The notes under the pieces were generated by a model, which saw nothing but the letters and a program-made list of their open reading frames with translations, was not told the DNA's origin and did no database searches. Below, one piece after another: positions 27,510 through 36,967 of a DNA stretch of 51,853 nt. This DNA comes from Bacteroidales bacterium. Its GTDB lineage: Bacteria > Bacteroidota > Bacteroidia > Bacteroidales > P3. The stretch is from positions 1-51,853 of the forward strand of contig JAFZDP010000005.1 in the NCBI GenBank assembly GCA_017561155.1, given 5' to 3'. The translations under genes and the position numbers were made by a program. Numbering within the stretch: position 1 is the first letter of the stretch; each line of letters begins with the position of its first letter.

Positions 27510-29060
27510 TTACAAAGTTATTTCCTCTCCTTCTTTATTCAAAAATGTATATTCTAACAAATTATATGTTTCTGCAGGCAACACCTTAACCCACCTTTTA
27601 TACATCCAAAACCAGGCCAATTGTTTCGAACGCCATCCTTTGGTAAGGTAAGCGTATATGTATGGGTGTGTTACCAATGTCAGCTTTTTCTCATTCTGAA
27701 CAGTTAGCAAATATTTTACATTAGATTCTATCTCATCAACAATTGCTAAACTAGATTTTATTTTTCCTGTTCCATCACACAAAGGACATCTTTCTTGTAC
27801 ATCAACGTCCACTACCGGACGTACACGCTGTCTTGTTATCTGAATCAACCCAAATTTACTTGGTGGCAATATGGTATGTCGTGCTTTATCTTTAGCCATT
27901 TCTTCCACCATTTTTTCATACAAAAGTTTTCGATGCTCAGGCAATTGCATATCAATAAAATCAACGATAATAATCCCTCCCATATCTCTCAACCTAAGTT
28001 GACGAGCTATCTCTACCGCAGATTCTAAATTTACTTGCAGCGCAGTATCCTCTTGACCTTCTCCTGCTTTTATGTGATTACCACTATTAACATCGATAAC
28101 ATGCAAAGCTTCAGTATGCTCTATTATCAAATACACCCCTGAACGAATAGAAACTATACGACCAAAAGAACTTCTTATTTGCTTTTGAATACCGAATTGT
28201 TCAAATATTGGTGTATTTAACTTATAATGCTTTACAATATCTACTTTTTCCGGCACTATAGACTTCACATAGTTTCTTACTTCATTATACATGTCTAAAT
28301 TATCGACATATATATTATTAAAATCATCAGTAAGAACATCTCTCAACAATACAGAAGTCTTATTTAGTTCCGATACCAATTTTTGAGGAAATGTTGCTTT
28401 TTTCAAATTTGCAGTCATTGTAGTCCATGAGTTCATCAACGTTCTCAAATCAGTATCTAACTCAGCAACACTTCGTCCTTCTGCATTTGTACGTACTATT
28501 ACACCAAAATTATTGGGGCGTATACTTTGTATCAACCTTCGCAAACGATTTCGCTCTTCTACACTTTTAATTTTTTGCGATATTGACACTTTGTTAGAAA
28601 ATGGCACCAACACCAAATAATGTCCGGCAAAAGAAATATCTGAACTAACTTTGGGGCCTTTTGTTGATATTGGCTCTTTAGCTATTTGTACAAGAATAAA
28701 TTGTCCACTTTTTAGAATACTAGAAATCTTTCCTGTTTTCTCAATAATAGGCTCCATTTTAAAGTTTTGAAGACTTGCTACATTAGAATCGCCTGCCATA
28801 GCTTGCTTCATATACTTTGCAATAGATAAATATTGAGGTCCCAAATCAAGATAATGTAAGAAGGCATCCTTTTCGTGAGCTACATCAACAAACGCTGCAT
28901 TCAAACCAGGCATTATTTTTTTCACCCGACCCAAATATGCATCCCCTACTATATGTTGATGGTTTTTCTTTTCTTTGTGTAGCTCCACCAATTGCTTATC
29001 CTCAACCAACGCGATTTCAACTTCCGATTCCGATGATGCTATTATTAATTCCTTGTTCAT
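27510..29060 (-). CDS. rng: Ribonuclease G/E family endoribonuclease
   Basis: A 516-residue protein, the RNase G length without the RNase E scaffold tail. An S1-like domain lies near residues 35-125 (GDAYLGRVKKIMPGLNAAFVDV). The catalytic core has IDVNSG and IIVDFIDM with the metal-binding Asp residues, and CPLCDGTGK supplies the zinc-link Cys pair. It cleaves single-stranded RNA in rRNA maturation and mRNA decay. It is separated from the upstream HU-small protein pair by a terminator at 29118-29162, though neighbourhood with HU is conserved in this phylum. Confidence 0.94.
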   Translation of the reverse strand: MNKELIIASSESEVEIALVEDKQLVELHKEKKNHQHIVGDAYLGRVKKIMPGLNAAFVDVAHEKDAFLHYLDLGPQYLSIAKYMKQAMAGDSNVASLQNFKMEPIIEKTGKISSILKSGQFILVQIAKEPISTKGPKVSSDISFAGHYLVLVPFSNKVSISQKIKSVEERNRLRRLIQSIRPNNFGVIVRTNAEGRSVAELDTDLRTLMNSWTTMTANLKKATFPQKLVSELNKTSVLLRDVLTDDFNNIYVDNLDMYNEVRNYVKSIVPEKVDIVKHYKLNTPIFEQFGIQKQIRSSFGRIVSIRSGVYLIIEHTEALHVIDVNSGNHIKAGEGQEDTALQVNLESAVEIARQLRLRDMGGIIIVDFIDMQLPEHRKLLYEKMVEEMAKDKARHTILPPSKFGLIQITRQRVRPVVDVDVQERCPLCDGTGKIKSSLAIVDEIESNVKYLLTVQNEKKLTLVTHPYIYAYLTKGWRSKQLAWFWMYKRWVKVLPAETYNLLEYTFLNKEGEEITL

Positions 29061-29117
29061 TGTGGACGTTTACATTACTGTTATAACACTAATAAAAATT
29101 CTTTCGATAAGAATTTT

Positions 29118-29162
29118 GTAAAAAACAAATTACACAACGAATATAATCCATTGTGTAATTTG
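29118..29162 (-). terminator. Intrinsic terminator between the small basic protein gene and rng
   Basis: CAAATTACACAA (29126-29137) pairs perfectly with TTGTGTAATTTG (29151-29162). On the minus strand a TTTTTT run follows. Confidence 0.88.
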
Positions 29163-29183
29163 CTATAATTTAAGAAGATAATA

Positions 29184-29273
29184 CTATTTCTTCTTATGTC
29201 TGTTCTTACGCAAACGCTTTTTACGTTTGTGGGTCGCCATTTTGTGACCTTTTCTCTTTTTTCCGCTTGGCAT
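29184..29273 (-). CDS. Small basic protein of 29 residues, ribosomal-protein-like
   Basis: A short gene with an ATG 17 bp after the HU stop and a TAG end. The peptide starts MPSGKKRKGHKMATHKRKKR and ends LRKNRHKKK; 18 of 29 residues are Lys, Arg or His. Peptides of this kind are conserved next to HU and rng in Bacteroidetes. The KMATHKRKKRLRKNRHK segment resembles the AURKAIP1/COX24 C-terminal domain found in mitochondrial mS38 and actinobacterial bS22 ribosomal proteins. I infer a ribosome-bound role; the similarity is by eye only. It is followed by a perfect terminator. Confidence 0.75.
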   Translation of the reverse strand: MPSGKKRKGHKMATHKRKKRLRKNRHKKK

Positions 29274-29290
29274 TTTATTATATTATATTA

Positions 29291-29575
29291 TTATTTTACA
29301 TTATTTTTTACTTCTTGAACGAAAGTCTTAGCAGGTTTAAATGCTGGTATATTGTGTGCTGGTATAATAATAGTTTGATTTTTAGAAATATTTCTACCAG
29401 TTTTTTCTGCTCTTTTCTTAACGATAAAACTACCAAATCCACGTAAGTAAACATTATCACCATTTGCTAATGAATCTTTAATAACATCCATGAAAGATTC
29501 AATTGTTGCTTGAATCGCAACTTTTTCTATGCCAGTTTTTGCAGCGATATCTGCCACGATTTCTGCCTTTGTCAT
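29291..29575 (-). CDS. HU/IHF-family DNA-binding protein
   Basis: A 94-residue protein of classical HU length from the ATG at 29575 (MTKAEIVADIAAKTGIEKVA). The longer frame adds an Asn/Lys-rich leader coded by untranslated DNA. VYLRGFGSFIVKKRAEKTGRN and IPAHNIPAFKPAKTFVQEV match the beta-arm region. It bends and compacts DNA. A TATCTTTG box at 29631-29638 (minus strand) lies about 55 bp upstream. The 29-residue protein gene follows and shares its transcript. Confidence 0.95.
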   Translation of the reverse strand: MTKAEIVADIAAKTGIEKVAIQATIESFMDVIKDSLANGDNVYLRGFGSFIVKKRAEKTGRNISKNQTIIIPAHNIPAFKPAKTFVQEVKNNVK

Positions 29576-29630
29576 TTCTCTATATTTTTTATTGTTAGTA
29601 TTATTATTTATTTTCAATCATTTGAGTTTG

Positions 29631-29638
29631 CAAAGATA
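29631..29638 (-). promoter_or_regulatory. -7 box TATCTTTG for HU
   Basis: An exact -7 box on the minus strand, 55 bp before the HU ATG. There is no good TTTG at -33. The rest of the spacer up to 29912 is AT-rich and shows nothing else. Confidence 0.7.
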
Positions 29639-29912
29639 TGAAAAAAAATTGAATTAGAAGCATTTCTGTTTTTCAAGATTTTTCCACCACTAAACTCTCA
29701 ATTTCAACAGAATCCTATGATTATCAAACCATTGAAGAATTTTTCTTTTATCTCTTATTCTTTATTTTAATTTTCTTTACCCTTCGCCCACAATGATTAA
29801 TCATTGATTTTCAACAACATAATCATTTACATTTTTTATTCTTAAAAATTCATAATCCATTTTATTACACTCTCAAAATCATATCTTTTCAATGAAAATA
29901 AGTTCTATTTTT

Positions 29913-32900
29913 CTATTTTTTCACTCCTAAATTACTCTTACAATAGTACAAATATCCACGCACATTTGGATACTTCATATCTGTCAGTATCTCCATATAA
30001 AGTTTAATTTGCTCTTCGTCTTTTTCGGATACTTCACCTGTTTTAAAATCAACAACCCACGTTTCGTTTGGCATGAAAACAACCCTATCCAAACGACGAA
30101 CTTTATTTTTATACAAAACTTCACATTCCGTTTTAACTTCGTATTGTGGATCAAAAAACATTGCAGTTTCTTCGCCCTCTACAACTTGTCTAACCTTATT
30201 TTCGACATCCAAATATTCTATTTTTGTCAGATTACTTACTTTTTTGTATTGCTCTAATACACTGCACATATCATTTTTAGAATATATTTTTGACAATACT
30301 TCATGCACCCTTAATCCTTCTTCTATTGCCGAAGTTTTTTCCGGAGAAATAGATATTTTATCATTCCAATCTATTGATATCAATTCTTCTACATTTAGCG
30401 ATACTTTGAGGTTGTGTGTTTCTTTCTTATCTTTTGTCTCCACCTTGTTTTGTTTCTTATCATTTATTCCATAGGTGTATTTCTTCGCATCAGTCTGCAC
30501 CGCAACAAAGTTTCTTAATCTATCTACTATAGTTGTAGACTCTGTATTTATCTTATCTTCTTTCTTTTTCTTATCGCTATCATCTCCCTCACAAAACACA
30601 AACAATTTTTCTTTTGGTCGTGTAAGTGCCACATACAATTTATTCAAGTTGTCAGATTCTTTCTTTTTTTGTTCTTCTATATACTCATCAGAAAAAATAG
30701 ATTCGCCCACATCCTTTTTATCTTTAACCAATGTAGTTGGCAGTGTTTTCAATATCGATGCAAAATTCGAATCCGGTACATTTTTTTCATCAATATCCAT
30801 CCACACATTTTTAGTATCATTTTTCCTATCCTTTTTAAACACAGTAATCACTATAGGATATTCCAACCCTTTAGATTTATGAATAGTCAACATTTCTATA
30901 GCGTCTAGATTAGACGATGTTTTTACCGACTTTTTTTCTTCTTTAGATATATATTCATAGAAAGCAGCAATATCTTGTTTATTTTCCGACGAATATGATG
31001 CTACTTCATTCAAAAACGATGCTATATACTCAGGATTTTTATCTTGCAATGAAAATATCCTCACTAAACTTTCACAACAATCGTACAATGTTTGAGCTCT
31101 CAATTCATCCGCTGCAATAGAAAAACCATTATCTTGTAAAAAAGAAAATATCGTTCTGGTCTTTGATTTATCCAAAAAATACTCTTCGACAGATTCTTTT
31201 AATATTTTTTTCTCTGACAAATAATTCAACACCACTACTTGTACACATTTATCATAAGGATTAGCCAATACACCAAGCATTGAAATTAAAAACTGTATTT
31301 CTTTATTATTTACAAACAAAAACGATTCTCGCGATAGTATTGGAACTTTTTCACCCAATATTTCTTTTCCCGACAAATAATTTGATATTTTATTAAGCAG
31401 TTTATTTTTCTCTGCCAATATTGCTATATCTTTAAAATTATACCCTTTATCCTCTACTAAATCTTTAATAGTATCAAAGATTTTTTCATTTATCACATCA
31501 TCTATTTTTTCCGTAGATGAATAATCTAAAACTTCTATAGATACATAACCTTTAACCTCTTGTTGTCTTTTTTCCGACACTTTCTGTTTCAACAAAGGCT
31601 CTATTCCTTCTTTTCCTGTTTTTTTAGCTTCTACATACTCTTCTCCTAAGTATATATCAACAATTTTCTCATTACCACTATTTTCTGCAATTCTTCTAAA
31701 AAAATCATTATTAAATTCAATTATATTTGCCTCTGTTCTATAATTTGTATCCAAATTAAGCACTTCGCTTGTTCGTTTCAACACCCTTGAACGTTCTTCT
31801 ATAAGACTTTTTTGTTCAGAAGTATTCAACATGCCACCTTTAGGGATAAAAACATCCGGAAGCTTTACAAACTGCTCAACTTCACCTTGTCTAAACCTAT
31901 ATATAGCTTGTTTTCCATCACCAACCACAAGAGCAAGCTTACCCATCGAAAGGGAATTTTCTAACAATGGCAACAAATTCTGCCACTGTAGAACTGAAGT
32001 ATCTTGAAATTCATCTATCAAAAAGTATTGATATTTCTCTCCTAAACGTTCGTATAAAAAAGGCACCGGTTCATTAAGTACAATATCCGAAATTTTCTTA
32101 TTAAACTCCGATATATGTAATTCTTCATTTTCGTTCTGATAATCTGCTATCTTTTCCGACAATGCATTAAGGACTCCAACTGTATATAAATTTTCAAGTA
32201 TAAGCTTACTCGAATTCAAAGATCTTTTCACCTCTTCAACCTTTGCAATAACTTCCCTTATTAAAGGAGCCACCTTATCTATAGAAGCAATCTTCGAACT
32301 ATCCTTTTTAGCCGATGATCCATACATAGCTGTTCCATCTTTAAATTTCTGAACAACAGTATGTACTTCAAGCTTATCTTGCGATTCTACAATCTTTTTC
32401 AAAAATATATACACTCCGCCTTTATTTCCATTATGGAAATCTTCCACATTCAGATTTTCCAACTCTATTTTTTTAACGACATTCGATGCCATAATCTTAA
32501 GATTATTTTTCAGATCTTTTTCCCAACTCTTCAAGTTTTTGTATATATCCAAAAAATCTCCCAACGATATATCTTTTAGTCTATTTAGATATATCATAGC
32601 ATCTTCCTGAAATATATATTCAGACAACGAATACAACTGCTTTTCAATATTCCAACTACCACCCTCACTCAATCGCTCTCTGGCATATTCCAAAACTATG
32701 TGCTGTGTATCACCACCATTCCCTAATGTACTCAACAAGTCATTTATTGCCTTTTTTCTTATTTCGTCATTATCTAATACCACCTTATAATTCAATGGTA
32801 TATTGAGGTCATATGCAAAAGTTTGTATTATCTTTTGCATAAAACTATCTATAGTGCAAATAGCGAAGTCACTATAATTGTGTAATATTTTTGTTTCCAA

Positions 32901-33188
32901 CAACTGTGCTTTTTTACTAAGTGTAATTACATCACAACCAAGACTCTCGCAAAGTTTTTTTTGCATACCATTTTCTTTATCTTCAAAAGGCTTCTTTATC
33001 TTTGCAAGTTCATCCAGCACTCGTGTTTTCATTTCATTGGCAGCCTTATTTGTAAATGTAATTGCTAGTATATTTTTAAATTCCAACGAATTCAAAGCCA
33101 AATATAAATATTGCTGAACCAATGTAAATGTTTTTCCACTTCCTGCAGAAGAACGATAAATCAAAAATTTATTATCTATTGTATTCAT
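29913..33188 (-). CDS. AddA/RecB-like UvrD helicase with C-terminal nuclease domain
   Basis: A 1091-residue protein. Walker A is SSAGSGKTFTLV (13-23), then ITFTNKAANEMKTRV. YFLIDEFQDTSVLQW is the Walker B, and VVGDGKQAIYRFRQGE, LDTNYRTEANII, MLTIHKSKGLEYPIV and LYVALTRPKEKLFVF are the later UvrD motifs. The last 130 residues are a PD-(D/E)XK-type nuclease (EEGLRVHEVLSKIY and WVVDFKTGEVSEKDEEQIKLYMEIL). It probably resects double-strand breaks as the A subunit of an AddAB-type enzyme. The usual AddB-like gene is not adjacent. The first half is rich in Lys, Asp and Ile, as expected for the low G+C. Confidence 0.9.
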   Translation of the reverse strand: MNTIDNKFLIYRSSAGSGKTFTLVQQYLYLALNSLEFKNILAITFTNKAANEMKTRVLDELAKIKKPFEDKENGMQKKLCESLGCDVITLSKKAQLLETKILHNYSDFAICTIDSFMQKIIQTFAYDLNIPLNYKVVLDNDEIRKKAINDLLSTLGNGGDTQHIVLEYARERLSEGGSWNIEKQLYSLSEYIFQEDAMIYLNRLKDISLGDFLDIYKNLKSWEKDLKNNLKIMASNVVKKIELENLNVEDFHNGNKGGVYIFLKKIVESQDKLEVHTVVQKFKDGTAMYGSSAKKDSSKIASIDKVAPLIREVIAKVEEVKRSLNSSKLILENLYTVGVLNALSEKIADYQNENEELHISEFNKKISDIVLNEPVPFLYERLGEKYQYFLIDEFQDTSVLQWQNLLPLLENSLSMGKLALVVGDGKQAIYRFRQGEVEQFVKLPDVFIPKGGMLNTSEQKSLIEERSRVLKRTSEVLNLDTNYRTEANIIEFNNDFFRRIAENSGNEKIVDIYLGEEYVEAKKTGKEGIEPLLKQKVSEKRQQEVKGYVSIEVLDYSSTEKIDDVINEKIFDTIKDLVEDKGYNFKDIAILAEKNKLLNKISNYLSGKEILGEKVPILSRESFLFVNNKEIQFLISMLGVLANPYDKCVQVVVLNYLSEKKILKESVEEYFLDKSKTRTIFSFLQDNGFSIAADELRAQTLYDCCESLVRIFSLQDKNPEYIASFLNEVASYSSENKQDIAAFYEYISKEEKKSVKTSSNLDAIEMLTIHKSKGLEYPIVITVFKKDRKNDTKNVWMDIDEKNVPDSNFASILKTLPTTLVKDKKDVGESIFSDEYIEEQKKKESDNLNKLYVALTRPKEKLFVFCEGDDSDKKKKEDKINTESTTIVDRLRNFVAVQTDAKKYTYGINDKKQNKVETKDKKETHNLKVSLNVEELISIDWNDKISISPEKTSAIEEGLRVHEVLSKIYSKNDMCSVLEQYKKVSNLTKIEYLDVENKVRQVVEGEETAMFFDPQYEVKTECEVLYKNKVRRLDRVVFMPNETWVVDFKTGEVSEKDEEQIKLYMEILTDMKYPNVRGYLYYCKSNLGVKK

Positions 33189-33334
33189 AAATTACTCTCT
33201 TATGTTTACATACTAACATTCAAAAAAGCAAAACTTTCCACTCTTTCTCCACTATAACATTATGAAAGAAAAGCAGAAAGTCTTTGAATTCTAAACAGAT
33301 ATTTTTGCAACACTATGGCTATAAATCTATCTCA

Positions 33335-34990
33335 CTAATATACGAAACTACTTTCGCCCAAAAATTCCCTCATAATCGATGTTGGTGGAATATATTTTTC
33401 CGGTATAGCCTCAAACAAACTTAATATTTCTAACAAACGATGTGCCTCAGCATATTCCGGAGTATTTTCCGGCACATTTTTCAACAATGGCTCTGCATAT
33501 CCTTTAAGTATTCCCCATTCATACATCAAAGCAGAATTAAACATAACATCGGCATTTTCTTGATAAGGGAATATATGCTTTTGTTCTCCGGCTCTTACAC
33601 TAGGCCAACGCTTTAAAGTTTCCAAAGCCGAATAACCTCTAAAGTTATAATCACGAACCATACGACGTATCAATCTATTATCACTGCTACGAATAATATT
33701 TTGATCATCAATAGCTATTTGAGTCATTGCAGAAACATACACTTTATACTTCCACTCATTTGGTATTTGCTCTGTAAGTTTTGGATTCAACGCGTGTATT
33801 CCTTCTACTATCAAAATACTATTTTCTTTCATTTTCAAAGTATCACCCGTATAAACCCTTTTCCCTGTTATAAAATCAAAACGAGGTATTTTAACTTCTA
33901 CACCTTCAGACAATGCCATTAAGTCTTCATTCAATTTTGGAATATCTAATGCTTCTAATGCCTCAAAATCATACTCTCCATTTGGCTGACGCGGTGTTCT
34001 TTCTCTATCCACAAAATAATCATCCAACGATAGCTGTTGAACATCAAATCCCATAACAGACAACTGCACCCCTAATCTTCGACATGATGTTGTTTTTCCA
34101 CTTGATGAAGGACCTGCTATAAGTACCATTTTCAACTTATCTTTATGTTGATAAATAGCATCTGCAATAGTTGAGTATTTCTTTTCGTGAAGAGCTTCTG
34201 CTACTTGTATCAAATAATTAGCCTTACCTTCTTTAACTTTAGTATTCAGATTACTTATATACAATGTTTGCAACAAATTCTTCCACTCTCTATGTTCGCG
34301 AAATATTTTAAACAGTCTAGGTGTTTCGTAATAAGATGTCAGCATCTGTGGTTGTTCCATGCTTGGCATTTGCAACAATAATCCATCACTAAACAATTTT
34401 AAATCCCACACCTTCAACAATCCTGTGCTTGGCACTAGCTTAGAATATATTTTATGTATAGTACCCCCAAGGTTATTTATTATAGTATACAATTGAGTAC
34501 TATGCATCAACAAATTATACGATTCTTCATTTCCAGTTTCCGACATTATTTTCCGTGCATCTTCAACCATCACACTTCTACTACCAAACTTAATATCATC
34601 TTCTACCATCTTACTCATATATTCTTTAAGCTTATAGGCCAAAGTAACATTATCGTCAGTAGCATTAACTACCCTACAAAACAAACCATTCAGCAACGAT
34701 TGTTCCACATATAAATTTGCTTGTGGATACAAATCTTTCACTGCCTTGTACAGCATAAATGCCACGCTATTTATATACATTCTATAACCGAAACGGCTAG
34801 AAACATCAAAAAATGAAATACGCTTGGGACGATACACTCTATAATTAAGTTCTTGTGTACAATTGTTTACCAATGCTCCTAATATAGGATAAGTAGTTAA
34901 ATGTTTATATTTTTCACTAAGTTCTTGCAAGGATATTCCTTGTTCTACCTCTATGCGTTCTTCGCTATTTTCTATAAATACTTCTATCAT
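33335..34990 (-). CDS. Nucleoside kinase with TGS-like N-terminus (uridine kinase family)
   Basis: A 551-residue protein. Residues 1-60 resemble a TGS/ubiquitin-like domain and residues 60-240 the threonyl-tRNA synthetase second additional domain. A phosphoribulokinase/uridine kinase domain follows with P-loop GPSSSGKTT (293-301), DDYFVDRERTPRQPNGEYDFE and VEGIHALNP. This three-part layout is the one annotated as nucleoside kinase in Bacteroidetes and some Firmicutes. The true substrate is uncertain. The initiator tRNA and serS genes are upstream on the same strand. Confidence 0.85.
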   Translation of the reverse strand: MIEVFIENSEERIEVEQGISLQELSEKYKHLTTYPILGALVNNCTQELNYRVYRPKRISFFDVSSRFGYRMYINSVAFMLYKAVKDLYPQANLYVEQSLLNGLFCRVVNATDDNVTLAYKLKEYMSKMVEDDIKFGSRSVMVEDARKIMSETGNEESYNLLMHSTQLYTIINNLGGTIHKIYSKLVPSTGLLKVWDLKLFSDGLLLQMPSMEQPQMLTSYYETPRLFKIFREHREWKNLLQTLYISNLNTKVKEGKANYLIQVAEALHEKKYSTIADAIYQHKDKLKMVLIAGPSSSGKTTSCRRLGVQLSVMGFDVQQLSLDDYFVDRERTPRQPNGEYDFEALEALDIPKLNEDLMALSEGVEVKIPRFDFITGKRVYTGDTLKMKENSILIVEGIHALNPKLTEQIPNEWKYKVYVSAMTQIAIDDQNIIRSSDNRLIRRMVRDYNFRGYSALETLKRWPSVRAGEQKHIFPYQENADVMFNSALMYEWGILKGYAEPLLKNVPENTPEYAEAHRLLEILSLFEAIPEKYIPPTSIMREFLGESSFVY

Positions 34991-35110
34991 ATTATTTGGC
35001 TTTACTTTTACGACAAATCTTTTTGCAATAACTCTATTTTAGAAAAATTATTGTTTTTACATTTTAGTATTTTCCTCATATACTATCACCACCTCCTTAT
35101 CAATACATAT

Positions 35111-35146
35111 AAAAAAAGAAGTCAACTTTCGTACAAGCTAACTTCT
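35111..35146 (-). terminator. Intrinsic terminator after the initiator tRNA
   Basis: AGAAGT (35117-35122) pairs with ACTTCT (35141-35146). The minus strand continues with seven T (35111-35117). Confidence 0.75.
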
Positions 35147-35158
35147 TATATTATTTAG

Positions 35159-35230
<72 letters not shown>

Positions 35231-35244
35231 TTGTTTTGACTTTG

Positions 35245-35276
35245 CAAAAGTACACATTTTTTTTCATTCCACCAAA
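35245..35276 (-). promoter_or_regulatory. Promoter of the initiator tRNA
   Basis: TTTG (35273-35276), 20 bp spacing and TACTTTTG (35245-35252) on the minus strand; a start near 35238 would precede the mature 5' end by about 8 nt. Confidence 0.8.
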
Positions 35277-35433
35277 TATTTTTTACCTTCACCTATAAAA
35301 TACTTTAATATAATTCTGAATTACAAACCATTAAAACAACAAATATTTTCTTACAACTTCGCTTTATTTCAAAGCAAAATCACATAATCTTGCTCCATTT
35401 TTTTCATTTTTCAGCATAGTTTATAAGAAAAAC

Positions 35434-35477
35434 ATAGCGAAACAGCCGATATTATTAATTATCAACTATTTCGCTAT
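35434..35477 (-). terminator. Terminator-like hairpin after serS
   Basis: ATAGCGAAA (35434-35442) pairs with TTTCGCTAT (35469-35477). The minus-strand tail is GTTTTTCTT. Confidence 0.75.
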
Positions 35478-35515
35478 ATAAACCTTATACATTTAGGAAT
35501 AAGACAAGAACTATA

Positions 35516-36790
35516 TTATCCTATTTTATCAAATCCTACTATTGGTTGCAACACTTCCGGAATCATTATTCCATCTGGTGTTTGGTAATTTTCCAATATA
35601 CTTGCAACAATTCTAGGTAATGCCAAAGCACTACCATTTAAAGTGTGGGCCAAACGTGTTTTTCCGTCTTTATCTTTGAAACGTAATTTCATACGATTAG
35701 CTTGGAATGTTTCAAAGTTCGACACAGAACTTACTTCCAACCATTTTTGTTGTGCAGCACTCCATACTTCAAAATCATAAGTCATAGCCGATGTAAAACT
35801 AATATCTCCACCACAAAGTTTCACTATACGGAATGGTAATTTTAGTTTTGTAAGCAATCCGGCAACATAATCTTTCATTGTTTCTAATGTTTCGTATGAT
35901 TTATCCGGATGTTCCACAACAACTATTTCAACCTTATCAAATTGATGCAAACGATTCAATCCTCTTACATCTTTACCATAACTACCGGCCTCGCGACGGA
36001 AACAAGCAGAGTAAGCAACATGCTTTATTGGAAATTGAGTTTCTTGCACTATAACATTACGATATATATTTGTTACCGGCACTTCAGCTGTAGGTATCAT
36101 ATAAAAACCATCGGCCGGTATTTGATACATCTGTCCTTCTTTGTCCGGCAATTGTCCTGTTCCCAATCCCGACGCTTCGTTTATCATCAACGGAGGTTGT
36201 ATTTCCAAAAATCCTTCAGCTACTGCACTATTCAAAAAGAATGTTATCAACGCACGTTGCAATGCAGCTCCTTTACCTTTATATACAGGAAAACCGGCAC
36301 CTGTTATTTTATTTCCCAACTCAAAATCCACAATATCATATTTCGAACATAAATCCCAATGAGGTACTGCTCCTTCGTGCAATGTAGGTATTTCACCAAA
36401 CGAAGCCACTACTTCATTATCATCGGCAGTTTTACCTTTTGGCACAGAAATATGTGGCGTATTGGGCAAACTTATCAACTTTTCGTTCAATTCTTTTTCA
36501 GCCAACAGCAATTGTTCATCCAATTCTTTTTCTTGTACCTTAAGTTCTGCTGTACGCTGTTTTTTCTCATTGGCTTCTACTGTTTTTCCTTCCTTGAACA
36601 ATTTACCTATTTCTTTTGCAATAGCATTGCTTTCGGCTTTTATAGTATCAGCTTTATGTTGTAATTCTCTTCTATTATTATCCAACAAAAGTATTTCTTC
36701 TACTCTACTTTCGGCATCAAAAACGTTTTTTATTTGCAAACGTTCTATCGCCTCACGTGTATTTTCTCGCAAATATTGTATCTGTAACAT
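35516..36790 (-). CDS. serS: Seryl-tRNA synthetase
   Basis: A 424-residue class II synthetase. Residues 1-105 form the long antiparallel coiled-coil arm that contacts tRNA-Ser. The catalytic core shows motif 2 (ACFRREAGSYGKDVRGLNRLHQFDKVE) and motif 3 (LNGSALALPRIVASILENYQ). It charges tRNA-Ser with serine. It is divergent from the GH3 lipoprotein gene; TAnnTTTG boxes read on the minus strand lie at 36840-36847 and 36848-36855. A hairpin terminator follows. Confidence 0.97.
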   Translation of the reverse strand: MLQIQYLRENTREAIERLQIKNVFDAESRVEEILLLDNNRRELQHKADTIKAESNAIAKEIGKLFKEGKTVEANEKKQRTAELKVQEKELDEQLLLAEKELNEKLISLPNTPHISVPKGKTADDNEVVASFGEIPTLHEGAVPHWDLCSKYDIVDFELGNKITGAGFPVYKGKGAALQRALITFFLNSAVAEGFLEIQPPLMINEASGLGTGQLPDKEGQMYQIPADGFYMIPTAEVPVTNIYRNVIVQETQFPIKHVAYSACFRREAGSYGKDVRGLNRLHQFDKVEIVVVEHPDKSYETLETMKDYVAGLLTKLKLPFRIVKLCGGDISFTSAMTYDFEVWSAAQQKWLEVSSVSNFETFQANRMKLRFKDKDGKTRLAHTLNGSALALPRIVASILENYQTPDGIMIPEVLQPIVGFDKIG

Positions 36791-36896
36791 ATTATATTAT
36801 ATAGTTTTATATCAATACTAAGTGTTTTCTACTACACTACAAAAATACAAAATTATTCCATAACTAGCACAATTATATTGTCTTTCCTCAAATATT

Positions 36897-36928
36897 TTTC
36901 TAACAATGAAAAAAAAATAGTAATTTTG
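36897..36928 (+). promoter_or_regulatory. Promoter of the GH3 lipoprotein gene
   Basis: TTTC (36897-36900), 20 bp spacing and an exact TAATTTTG box (36921-36928), 39 bp before the ATG at 36968. Confidence 0.75.
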
Positions 36929-36967
36929 CATACGATAAAGACATATAGTAAACAAACATATAATGCA

